Source of the DNA: Agelas oroides
Taxonomy: Eukaryota > Porifera > Demospongiae > Agelasida > Agelasidae
Direction of reading: 5' to 3'
Length of the DNA: 64,000 bases
Assembly: GCA_949130485.1 (NCBI GenBank)
Contig: OX422183.1
Coordinates: 1,755,436-1,819,435, forward strand
Position numbers and translations under genes: made by a program. Under the pieces are notes generated by a model. The model was not told where the DNA came from and did not search any database. It saw nothing but the letters and a program-made list of their open reading frames with translations. Of this stretch, positions 37,501 to 46,913 are shown in pieces (positions within the stretch are counted from its first letter, which is position 1; each line of letters opens with the position of its first letter).

Positions 37501-39514
37501 TTACAATCTGTGAACAGTCCTCAAGTGTACAAATCAATGTAGTTCGAATCCAACATCGCCAGTCACACAAGATAATGACTTTTGGAAACACTTGCTGCGC
37601 TATCATGGAACTAATTCATGCATGTTCTGCCATAGTTGGTCAATGGCTACCTTCAGTAGAGGTAAAACCAGCCATCCTATGTGAAAAGTGTCCAGACTTC
37701 ATCACCATTCCATGTGGTGCGGATACAGGTTTAAATGTCTACTGTAAAGCACGTCATCACTGCAATCTCACCAAGGAAAAACAGTACTGGCTGAAAACAC
37801 CTAGTACTCCAGAGGTTTGTTGTTTGTGTAGATGTTATAGGTGTTAGTTTGCACGTTTCTGCTATTGTGATACATCAGCAGTGGATAACTATTAAAGATC
37901 GAAGTATTATGCACTCCTGGATGTTTTTGATAACATTCCCATTTCACTAAAAGTATATTTGGTTCATCCTTAAGACTCGTCCAAATACATTAAAGGGACA
38001 TATTCGTTACACATATTTTATTTCTGTAGCACCTCGCACAGAAGGGTGACCTCAGTGATGCAGAGTTGGAAGGAGTAGCGCGTGATATCCAGAAATATGA
38101 CAAACTAAAACAACTAGCAGATGAACTGGAAATGGTTCCCCAGCTAAAGTCACTACAACATGGTGTGAATGCCCCACTAACACTACTTCGTCGTTGGCGT
38201 GATGAGATAAAGGATGGGTTAGAAGCTCACTCCCTCTTGGTATATCATCTCAAGTGCATTGGATTGCCAGGAACATCTGACAGGTAACATTTGCGTTGCA
38301 CGATGTACAGTCCAACATGTTGACAACTCAAGATGTGAACCAGATCATTTTGTGTCTCTGTTACCTCTTTCACAGCCTCTATTATCGAGAGTTTCTTTCA
38401 CCCTCTAAAATGAATCCCATTGCAGTAAGTCAATATAATAGCACTTTATGTGGCAAAGTATTGCAAAGAACATCCCATGTTCACACTGTAGCTATTTTCT
38501 GCAGAGGACATGCTGAGGTAAATTAACCATGCAAACATGGAATGTTATAATTCCTCTGATACTTAATGTGAATTCACATATCAAATAATAGTGCATAGCG
38601 TCATATTACTGTAGGACCACCAGTTTTTGTTCCATAATTGCTGCAATGTCTTTGATATTAGGTTTGAATATTTGGAGGTATGTTGGTTTGTGGGTGTTCA
38701 TTTACTCAACTATAGAAAAGTGCCTTCATTCCTGTAGGACAACAATAGAGCTGCAAGGGACGGTGGTCGTGGTTGTGAACTAGTCAGTTCAGTTGACAAC
38801 ACTTCCAGAACATCCAGAGGTAGTGTTCCCCACTATGATACAGTTGAGAGTACTTAAAATTTCAGTGTCAGAATTTTCATAGTAAATGTGTATAGGCAGT
38901 ACAATATCTTACACATTTCTTGCAAAATTAATTCCTCCTCCCAGGTAATTCGGACCGTTGTCAACCAGAGAATTCGAAGTGGGAGAATGTGGATGACACT
39001 CCATTAGGCAAGTAACACATCATGGACTATACATTATATGAAGCAGGCCAGTCCAGTAAAATTGAAACTGACTAGCGCATTGATCAATCTTCTAGTACTA
39101 CTTCAAATCCCCAGAGATTTTCCCAGTACCTCACCAAGATTATACCTTGGTTACTTCAACTGTGCAAGGTGTACTTCTTAGTTAGGTACTAATGTGTTGT
39201 GCATTACAATCTCTATTGTCTCCAACCCTTCAGCGGAAGACTCCCTGAGGACTATTCTGGACAGCATTTCCACCCTCACAGCAGAGTGGTTCAAGCTTGG
39301 TGTGGCACTTGGACTGTCTTATGGCACATTGAGAACAATTGAGTCTAACTACCGAGATGCACACAGGTGTCAGACAGAAATGGTGATAGCATGGTTGCAA
39401 ATGAAAGATAATTCGCAGCCCAGTTGGCAGTCATTAGCTTCCGCTCTAAGCTCACCATCAGTGAGCAGAATTGAAATAGCCACTATGGTTGCTGCAGAGC
39501 ACGTGTCACATTAG
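19561..39514 (+). CDS. Roc-COR-like GTPase with two death-like domains, intron-1 microexon array
   Basis: Proposed exons: 19561-19587 (MSRIELPEE), optional 3-nt exons 20379-32981, 33887-33911 (ELQEKKMK), 35617-37814, 38030-38283, 38376-38424, 38738-38819, 38945-39007, 39234-39514. Every junction keeps phase; the intron after 39007 is GC-AG. Without microexons it encodes 992 residues. Near residue 39 is a P-loop (GPGGVGKSS). WDCGGQ is the G3 switch, and IIPVGTHGD sits where G4 is expected. A COR-like winged-helix region follows (GWVLFRKVLQMV, then VIVDPQWLVRQLGRLL). Exon 38030 encodes one death-like domain and exon 39234 another (WFKLGVALGLSYGTLRTIE). A 21-residue stretch is duplicated at 35868-35993. 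The protein resembles ROCO/NLR-like cytosolic signalling proteins without leucine-rich repeats. Start and first exon are inferred from the acceptor at 19547-19549, the Kozak A at -3 and phase. Confidence 0.82.
23128..23335. mobile_element. Hairpin MITE inside the array
   Basis: A 208-bp insertion between tcatatt and gtagg of one unit. Its halves are inverted copies (gaaatttcccatctgtc against gacagatgggaaatttc), with possible att target duplication. It accounts for the 684-bp spacing between the sixth and seventh cassettes. Confidence 0.85.
25417..26397. mobile_element. TTAA-flanked piggyBac-like element inside the array
   Basis: 981 bp flanked by TTAA at 25413-25416 and 26398-26401, exactly where ordinary units have a single ttaa. 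Termini are inverted (ggtaggacaatcttg and caaggttgtcttacc). 981 plus 4 bp explains the 1,461-bp spacing of cassettes 11 and 12. Precise TTAA duplication is the hallmark of piggyBac-type transposition, although the end sequence differs from the usual CCC start. No transposase frame. Its right end recurs at 41000. Confidence 0.82.
33481..33827. mobile_element. hAT-like non-autonomous element at the array's right end
   Basis: Ends cagggctg...cagaggggttct and its inverted, imperfect partner ending cccagccctg. It starts just where the last, decayed unit would have had its acceptor, so it removed a 26th cassette. No clear flanking duplication. Confidence 0.55.
33887..33911 (+). CDS. Small second constitutive exon of the GTPase gene
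   Basis: 25 nt between a gcttttttgatag acceptor and a GTGAAG donor. It reads ELQEKKMK in phase 0 and ends in phase 1; the large exon at 35617 begins in phase 1, making GAT (D) at the join and YQEALK next. The phase match on both sides is the evidence. Confidence 0.65.
33985..34004. repeat. Poly-G tract
   Basis: About 20 consecutive G in intron 2 of the GTPase gene. Similar G or C runs are at 13279, 42821, 43341, 51166, 62827 and 63652. Confidence 0.95.
34005..35616 (+). other. Intron 2 of the GTPase gene
   Basis: No further exon recognised. AT-rich with a CA microsatellite near 35480-35500. The intron ends with the acceptor cctgcttgcag at 35616. Confidence 0.6.
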
Positions 39515-40995
39515 TTGACGATTTGAATTGTAACATAGCTGTGCACACATGGTTCTTCATTTCTTCATTGCATTGTATGTATGGCATTTTTTATTCTAAC
39601 AATTAATTTTGATGTTTGCATGAAAGTGTGTTGATGAACTAGCCTTGTTCCCAGGCCTTAATTTACTACTGTACATGCAGTTTCTTACTGACAAAATGGA
39701 GGTGTTTTCATATACTGTATGTAAGTGATCAAAAAACTGGAGGCTATATTGATGAACATCAAGCTATTGATACATGGCATGCAAGCTTTTCTTATTCTCT
39801 TATCAGTAATGACAACAGTGGTCACATGTTTAGGTGTAACTTGATAGATGAAACAGTGAAGTGTTAAAGTTTACATTTAGTGTATATGTATGTAGACATA
39901 CAATCAAGAGTCAAGAACCGCAACAAAAAACAAATTAGTGACATCTTTTTTCCCTCATCCCCATGCCACCTGATCACGACACCTTGTTCTTGTGAGAGAG
40001 ATAAGGCCTGTACTGTGGCAAGACATCTAGGATGTACCACCGTGTGATGTTACATGTACTGTGTAATGTCAAACAGAAACTGAAAGAGGTTGAATGTGAG
40101 GTAAGAGGTGAAAGCATAAAGGATGAGGAGTGGGGGTGGAGGGTGAGGAGTGGGAGGTGGAGGGTTATAGGATGGGGGGTGAGGAGTGAGGGAGACAGTG
40201 AAATGACAGTATTGTGTATGTCATCCTCTGTCACTGTGACCATCTGATGTTTACAGCTGCCACATACAATCACAACTTCACATGACCACGCATAGCAACA
40301 AAACAATTATTTTTTTTACCACCCTTTATAAAACTACTACAGTACTGTACAGTAGTCACATGAAAGAGTGCCCATGGAGAGTGCACTTTACATAATTGTC
40401 AAGAAGGAGAGTGAGTGCTCTTTCAAGTGTTTCTGCATTCATCTATAGACCACTAATGACATATTTGTTTTACAGTGAAATGTCCACCACCCTGTTTGAT
40501 TCAGCTGATCGAGTTAGCTGACAGCCAGCAAGCAATAGATTGCAACAGAGCCCTCCCTGCCCACCAGCCTTCATTTTAAGCTCAAGTTGAAGTCCTGGCG
40601 ACATTGAATACCCTGAACAGCAGCACGCCACTGTAATGTAGCTAGTACCAAATTGAACATGTAGCTACCCCCGGGTATGCCATTTACACAGAGCTATAAC
40701 CATTCATGTGGGGAGAACCCCCCATACGTAAGTGATGTACTAGCTACACAATCATGTTTTTCGTGTTATGTACAATAGTTTCTTATAGAGTGAGAGGCTT
40801 GACTAAACACAACTACTCACGGTCCCATGATGACGAAGTGGCTACATGTCTGGTGCACAGGTCTCACACCAGCTGGTCTGGGATATATTCTACGCAATTG
40901 TCCACACCTCTCCTCATGAGGGCTTGGGATGAGAAAGCACTGATGAATGATAATTTGGGCATGTAACATTGGATAAAACACTCCTAAAACTTTTA
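39515..40995. other. Intergenic, no gene recognised
   Basis: Contains a solitary tagccttgttcccagg end at 39640 and a G-rich run (40085-40200, repeated ggagggtgaggagtggg-like steps) that could form G-quadruplexes on the plus strand. Confidence 0.5.
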
Positions 40996-40999
40996 TTAA

Positions 41000-41125
41000 G
41001 GTAGGACAACCTTGAATCACAAATCTCCGAGTGATGTGGACGGACAGATGAGTAATGTCTAAGTGTACACAAGATTCACGCAAAAAGTTTGTACCAAACT
41101 GCTTTCTCTACCTGATAAGGCCAAA
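41000..41125. mobile_element. Solo end of the piggyBac-like family
   Basis: TTAA (40996-40999) followed by ggtaggacaaccttgaatc and about 125 bp that match the inverted right end of the element at 25417-26397. Similarity stops at the gccaaaaaa run, directly before the proposed HIT-gene exon. Confidence 0.8.
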
Positions 41126-41139
41126 AAAAACTCAAACAG

Positions 41140-43198
41140 GAAGCCCATCTTGCCTGGATGTATCCACCCTCCCTCTCTCATTCTAAATCCTACTAGCCCC
41201 ACCTATAGCCTCACACCACATGCCAAACCAAGAGTAGAAGATATATAGATACCAGACTACTTTTCCCTCCTTCCTGTGGCCCCAGGTACAAGGCTATATC
41301 CTCACCCTAACTCATCTTAGTTTCATCCTCAGGCCTTGCTACATGCATCTAGACAGCATGGTTGCCAAAATCATTGCTAAGTGAGTTAGTTACTGATTTA
41401 TTTAAGATGTGATTAGCTTTGCTTATCAAACATACTATTGAGGGTACTAGCTTCACAAGCCAGACTCAGTCTGGATTGCTTTCAGTATCACACAAGGTGA
41501 TTTGCGCAAGAGTTGGATCAGTCTGGCTTGTGAGACTATATATAGTGACCATCCCTTGGCATTGACATTGGAAGCTTGGGTCAAGTTGGTTGGTTGCCAT
41601 CTTTTCCTTAGCATGACTTGTCAGACATCTTCATCTCCACACGGCGTGTAGTGACACGGTTTGTGGACCTCTCTCCTGAGGAGCCACCTAAAACCATGAA
41701 TAGTAAAAACCTAGGTTTGTGCCTCGATCATCTCCAAATGCCAAATTCTGTCCTGTGAACACTAGCCAGATTACCCTGATTGCCAGGCCCTGCTCAGTTT
41801 TCTGTCATTTGCAGTGCAATCTGAAAGCAAGTGATGAACTCAGAAAGAAGCTAAACTGGATATGGTTGACACACACACATGCACTGCCACACACACACAC
41901 ACACACACACTAGTATGCATACTCATACACACAACCACACATGCAGGATGGTCGTGATGCTGGACAGTGGATGACTGTCCATATCCATATCATCCCAAGA
42001 AGAGCTGTAGACTTTCAACAAAATGATGAGATGCTGGTAACTATATCAAGCTAACTCATACACTTGATGTTAATGTGAATACCAATTCTCTGTGAAGCCA
42101 CTGATTGTGAGACTAGTAGCTATTTCACAGCTAACTGACCAATCAGATCTTAGCACACTACAGTTATCTAGCTAAGGCTTCTGTATGTATGTATGGATTA
42201 GCTGTGAATGTGGAGCTATAGATAAATGTTGATATTGTTGAGGTGAGTCTGAGCAACATACGTATGCCTGGGAACTAATGGTGGGAATGTGTACCATAAG
42301 GCCATGCAAAGTAGTGTTCTTTTGCATAGTGCCTGCTTCATTTGAGACCTGCTGCCTCAACTGTCATTTTTGCCTTCCAAACAATGACACACCCACTTTT
42401 AATGGCTTAGCACTGCAGATTTGCTGAGTATGTATATAGCATTTGCTAGTAATAACGTAATCTCTCAAAAAATAGGCCCACCCTCGAAAATACGCCCACC
42501 CTACTTTTTTGAATGAAGTTGTTGCAAAGAGTGCTTTTCTCTCAAAGTACGTCCACCTATTTGTGCTATCGTACCTGGGTTTAAGCAAGAAGCGGTCCAG
42601 CAACCAGGGACTTCCAGTCCTCCATCTCGGTTGTGTAAGAGGAGGGACAAAGAAATGAAGGCAGACAGCATTTGCTGTTGTCACATAAGTAAGTGCATGA
42701 CAAAAGAGGCATTGCAGAATCACTGCACATGTTACAGTACATAACTAGGGCTGGACTAACTGCATGTGAGGTGAGTGTATTTTTGAGAGAAATATAACTC
42801 TCGAAAATACGCCCACCCCCCCCCCCCTTTGAGGAGCCACTTAAGTTCATTGCCCATGGGTGTATTTTTGAGAGATTACGGTAATGACAAGTAAGTGGCT
42901 GATGGAAAAATAATAAATCTACTCTGTCTGGCCTAACATAGTGATGCACTGTTGAAGTGTTAAAAGTTGTCACTAATCTTGACTCTATGGCAAATTTTTC
43001 TGGGATACCACACAATATTCTTCTTTCCTCCCTCCCCTCTCTTCCCTCTCTCCTCTCCTCTTCTCGTAGCTTGAGAAACATGACTCCAAAGAGGCAGAGG
43101 AGAAAGGTCAATTCCGAACCAGTGAGGAGATGGAGTCTGAAGCAAGACGGCTAGCAGAGTTGCTAAAGAACAATTTGCAATTGGCTCCTGATAGCTAA
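41140..43198 (+). CDS. HIT-domain protein, FHIT-like (partial model)
   Basis: Three or four exons match FHIT (bis(5'-adenosyl)-triphosphatase), which cleaves diadenosine polyphosphates. A short exon ending at 41159 reads NRKPILPG. Exon 41625-41702 reads IFISTRRVVTRFVDLSPEE, aligning with FHIT's VLVCPLRPVERFHDLRPDE. Exon 41947-42036 reads DGRDAGQ, then VHIHIIPRRAVDF, the HIT catalytic segment. Exon 43070-43198 is the charged C-terminal helix ending in TAA. The segment before the catalytic exon (FHIT's GTSLTFSMQ) was not found, the start codon was not found, and the first histidine of the H-x-H-x-H triad is not evident. A transposon end abuts the first exon. It may be a diverged gene or a damaged one. 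Confidence 0.65.
41446..41545. mobile_element. Hairpin MITE
   Basis: tcacaagccagact (41451) pairs with agtctggcttgtga (41520-41533); lies in the proposed U12-type intron of the HIT gene. Confidence 0.65.
42456..42880. mobile_element. MITE with CGTAATCTCTC termini
   Basis: Inverted ends cgtaatctctcaaaaaatag and the inverse of atttttgagagattacg. Inside each end is a repeated gaaaatacgcccaccc motif, plus a poly-C run. Lies in the last intron of the HIT gene. Resembles the element at 10919-11475 in architecture. Confidence 0.75.
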
Positions 43199-43213
43199 CA
43201 TTCTTACCAGACC

Positions 43214-43219
43214 AATAAA
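43214..43219 (+). terminator. Poly(A) signal of the HIT gene
   Basis: AATAAA 16 bp after the stop codon of the C-terminal HIT exon. Confidence 0.6.
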
Positions 43220-43755
43220 TATTCTGTTCTAGAAAACACACCTGTATGCATCATGTAAAGTACTGTAATTCTGTAGCCAGGTATTATTACAGTCAACATC
43301 CTCCGCAGGCCTACATTTTTATGTGCACGCAGGGTTTCATTGGGGGGGGGGGGAGCATTCCATCTAATTAATATGCTACACATTGCTCATGAAAGGTGTG
43401 CAACATAGGTAGTAAATGTATAACTATTTCTTCAGTCCATGTTGCTTTCTTAAACAGCTATTCTGTATTATCATATCAAGATCATTGCCAGATATTTTTT
43501 ATTATTAAGTTTGATAAGCTAATTTTCCTCTCTATAAACGTACTAAACTAGTCATGATGGCCCTCCAAAGCCACCTTATGAATCACAAAATTATCCTTTC
43601 ATTGCTACTTCAAGAGAGAACCATTTTACTTTCTTGTGCCCCCTTACTTTTGTACATATCCCCCTGAAACTGTTCTAAATTAAATCCTTGTTGCATGTGG
43701 CTATAGATTGTGTAGGCCTACATGAGAATGAGCATGGAATGTGTATACATATGTC

Positions 43756-43869
43756 TAGCCTCATTCCCAGGCCTTCCACATTTTACGTTTTTCGCCGGCC
43801 CTCCGCTCCTGTGTATTGTTGTGAACCCAAACGGAAGGTAAAAAAATAGGGGAGGCCTGACAACGAGGC
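43756..43869. mobile_element. Hairpin MITE, tagcctcg family
   Basis: tagcctcattcccaggcctt at the left pairs with gaggcctgacaacgaggc at the right; the loop region also pairs imperfectly. Confidence 0.6.
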
Positions 43870-43961
43870 GCAACATATGTATATATATGTTGCCGCTATT
43901 TTGCCATTTGACTTCAAGACAATACTATTATTAAACAGTAGGATATGGTAAATACAAGTTT

Positions 43962-44180
43962 TCATGACAGTTTGACAATGTCACTAGCTAGGGTAGTGAA
44001 TTCCACATCACAAAGCACTTCTGCTAGTGTTCCCCAAGTAACTGGCTGTTCACCTTCGCCAGCAAACCATAGCTTGAAAATCTCCATATTGATCTGTTCT
44101 GCATCATTCAAGTGTTTGTGCACCAAACTGGTTGCATTTGGTACCAATCTCCTTGGGAATGATTATCCCTCTGCTAATCT
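43962..44180 (-). pseudogene. Death-domain C-terminal fragment
   Basis: The minus frame reads INMEIFKLWFAGEGEQ, then PVTWGTLAEVL and LASDIVKLS plus a stop. This is the second half of a death-like domain such as those at the end of ROCO- and NLR-like proteins. Just upstream, IPKEIGTKCNQFG is the expected preceding part but lies in another frame, and no upstream exon was found. It is probably a broken copy related to the neighbouring GTPase family. Confidence 0.55.
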
Positions 44181-44484
44181 GATCAAGTCCATCATAGTGG
44201 GAAAGTAACACTCACCTACATACGTACATGTTCGGACTATGACTTGCAAATCCACATCTGCACAACAACAGCAGAGAGTCCCCGTTCCCAGTCCACCTTT
44301 AGAAGACTGGTGAATTCAACTCCCCCGCAGGACTACTCTACAACAAATATAATGTTTGTAGACAGTTCATTGATAATAGTATGCTGTTATATAGCTATTT
44401 CAAGTTGTTGTCCCTGTTAGCACAACTGTCATAGTAGTCAAGTTGCATGGCTCTTTCTTTTGCTCTGTTTACATGTTAGGGGAA

Positions 44485-45120
44485 AGGCAAGCTAAAATTT
44501 CTAGTCCCTACTGGTGTATTTTCTGTGTCATGTTTTTGCTTCATCCTTATACAGCTAGATCTATTGCAATTCATGACTTTGTGTCTTGTGGGGTTGGGAA
44601 CCCAAGTGTGACAATGATGAATGTGTGCTCCAGCAGTTGCTGGGAGCATAGGAGTTGTTAGGAAGTCTGAACATACGCCAATGGCAGTTAATTTGACTAA
44701 TTCCACACATTCATGTTGCTGCTCACTCAGTTCTTGAAGCAATGAAAAAGTAGTTCTAAGAGTGCAGCTCCTCTTGAGCAATTTTTGTCTACAGGCAACT
44801 AAAATTTCTAGTCCCTACTGGTGTATTTTCTGTGTCATGTTTTAGCTTCATCCTTACACAGCTAGATCTATTGCAATTTGTGACTTTGTGTCTTGTGGGG
44901 TTGGGAACTAAAGTGTGACAATGATGAATGTGTGCACCAGCAGTTGCTGGGGGCATGAAAGTTGTTAGGAAGTCTGAACATACGCCAATGGCAGTTAATT
45001 TGACTGATTCCACACGTCCATGTTGCTGTTCAGACACTAATTATAACTCAGTTCTTAATTGAAGGTTTATTATTTATTTTCTGCAATGAAAAAGTAGCTC
45101 TAAGAGTGCAGCTCTTGTAG
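44485..45120. repeat. Tandem duplication of ~310 bp
   Basis: ctaaaatttctagtccctac occurs at 44490 and 44799, followed by near-identical sequence through the gcagttaatttgac and aatgaaaaagtag blocks. Minus-strand open frames across both copies show no domain I recognise. Confidence 0.85.
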
Positions 45121-45552
45121 CAATTTTTGTCTACCAATGACAGGCAACGACTGTTTGGTCGCAATTATGTAAACTAAGGTGCATGATCACAGTATACAGG
45201 TTTATCTATTAAACCCGCACATGTTCTGCACTTCATTCACACCCACTGCATAACTAAGGACTCCATGCTAACATGTATGCAGAAGATGGTCGCCACTCAC
45301 GAGTTGATTGCTTGTAGATTTTTTTGTATTCAACTTTCATAAGACAGGTGTATAAGGTTAGATCAGAACTGTCAGATCTGTAAATCATGCACTTGCAGTA
45401 AGCGTTGTATGTGGAGTTAGAAATTCTATAACAAAACACGTACAATAAAAGTGCACAATAACAACAATAAAGTGTAAGGAATGCTTACAGCATAAAAATA
45501 AACATAACAATGCAGTCAAACTGAAAATATGCCATATTGCAACCATAGAGAT

Positions 45553-46704
45553 TTATGTACTGTAGTCATCTAATCTCTCATATTGGTGGTCATCAGCTGG
45601 GTTCTGTTCATGATCATGGCTGTCATAGGCAACATTACCATGAAGACTGATATCAGTTGTGCCATGACGTACTTGTTCATGTGCAATGTTACTGTGGAGA
45701 TTGATCACCGTTGTGTCTGGAAGAGCTGCTGGATTTTTGTGCTTCTGGAATCTTCCTGGAGATTGATTTATATATAACAGATGAATGTTCTTGAACATGT
45801 TGCCTCAGCTGTCAGCTGGAAAGTGAAGACAGGTTGTTTGTTTTGAGGCGAAGGAGAGGAAAGTATATGGAGAGGAGTGTGAGGGTTGGTGGTTGCCCAG
45901 GGGTCGTAGGTCAGTGGTCAGAGCACTGCTGCTGCCAGCTATTCACTTTCTTCCCCTCCACCTCAAACAAACAAGCTGTCTTTATAATAGATGAATACCT
46001 GACTGGTCTACATAAAATGTATGAGCCCCAGAAGCTCAGCACTTCAAATGAAATTCGTACTAAATAATCTATCCAGGACTGCCACATTGCTCTCATACCA
46101 TTTTGTTGTAAAATTTTTTCCTATTTTTGTGGTTTACAAAAATGAAATATATTTTACAACGAAAATAAATCATTATGGTCAGCACATTATGCACACATTT
46201 TCACAACGCAGCTAGTCATTAGTTATTTTGTGCAAGATGGCGGCTCTTTGCTTTAGCACAGCTAGATAGTTATTTCGCATGAGAGGGCCTCCAAGTTTGA
46301 TACCCACCAGTTTAATACTCATGGCAAACACGTGACAACTTTCTCTGTATCCGATAATCTTTACTGCCACAGCACATGTACACAGCATTCCTTTGTACTC
46401 TTACGTACATTAGTAGCTCGCCAACAGCTGCACCAAGCTGTTTGTACTCCATGTTTCTTGATGTGGGTAGTCTCGTTCCAGATCATTAAACCTGGGCACT
46501 TAGAATCAATTTAGTACTGTCAAAAACTTTTCGTGGCTGTTCTAGACCATGAAAATATTTTCACATGCAAAATAAAACACGAAAATTTTATAACACGAAA
46601 ATTTCCATATCTACGGTATACTGAACATGTATTCACGTACCTGCTACAAGTACTCCACAGAAGAAGACAAGTAGGAGGATGCTACGGTGGCCGAGAAGGG
46701 CCAT
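45553..46704 (-). CDS. Possible small membrane or secreted protein (low-confidence model)
   Basis: A first exon at 46704-46641 (minus) starts MALLGHRS and continues with a leucine-rich hydrophobic stretch ending FFCGVLVA, a good signal peptide, and stops at a GTACGT donor in phase 1. A last exon from 45728 to the stop at 45553 (minus) follows an aatccag acceptor in phase 1. It encodes a polar tail with three similar tyrosine/histidine-rich segments (SNIAHE, GNVAYDSHD, HQYERLDDYST), resembling a cytoplasmic signalling tail. Exons between are unresolved; a candidate lies near 46400-46490. The two pieces may not belong together. Confidence 0.35.
45826..45982. mobile_element. Foldback/MITE
   Basis: aagacaggttgtttgttttg pairs with caaacaaacaagctgtctt across ~115 bp; neighbouring gagaggaaagta and tattcactttcttcccctc also pair. 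Confidence 0.65.
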
Positions 46705-46870
46705 TCCATTCTGCCAATCTCCGTGTTTACAATCTTGACATTTCCAATACAGACATTTCCAATCTGGACATTTCCAATCTGGACATTTCCAATATAGACA
46801 TTTCCAATTTGAACATTTCCAATCTGGACCTTTCCAATCTGTATCTGCGTATCATTTTTGCGCATGCGCA
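46684..46870. promoter_or_regulatory. Shared 5' module: 15-bp repeats plus NRF1-like palindrome (copy 1)
   Basis: From 46684 the sequence matches, in opposite orientation, 55269-55379: the ATG-MALLGHR segment, ~45 bp of leader, an array of 15-bp steps (catttccaatctgga type, eight here) and the palindrome tgcgcatgcgca at 46859-46870. That palindrome fits the NRF1 binding consensus. It lies between two divergent genes (minus to 45553, plus from 46914), so a bidirectional promoter role is plausible. Confidence 0.6.
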
Positions 46871-46913
46871 GTCCCGCTTGCATGCGCTTCGCACCCGACA
46901 ACATAATGTGACT

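Noticed and set aside
41719-41913. Missing FHIT exon in this frame (contains NTSQITLIA)
   Set aside because: Weak resemblance only, ends in a CA microsatellite, and no matching donor in phase with the next exon.
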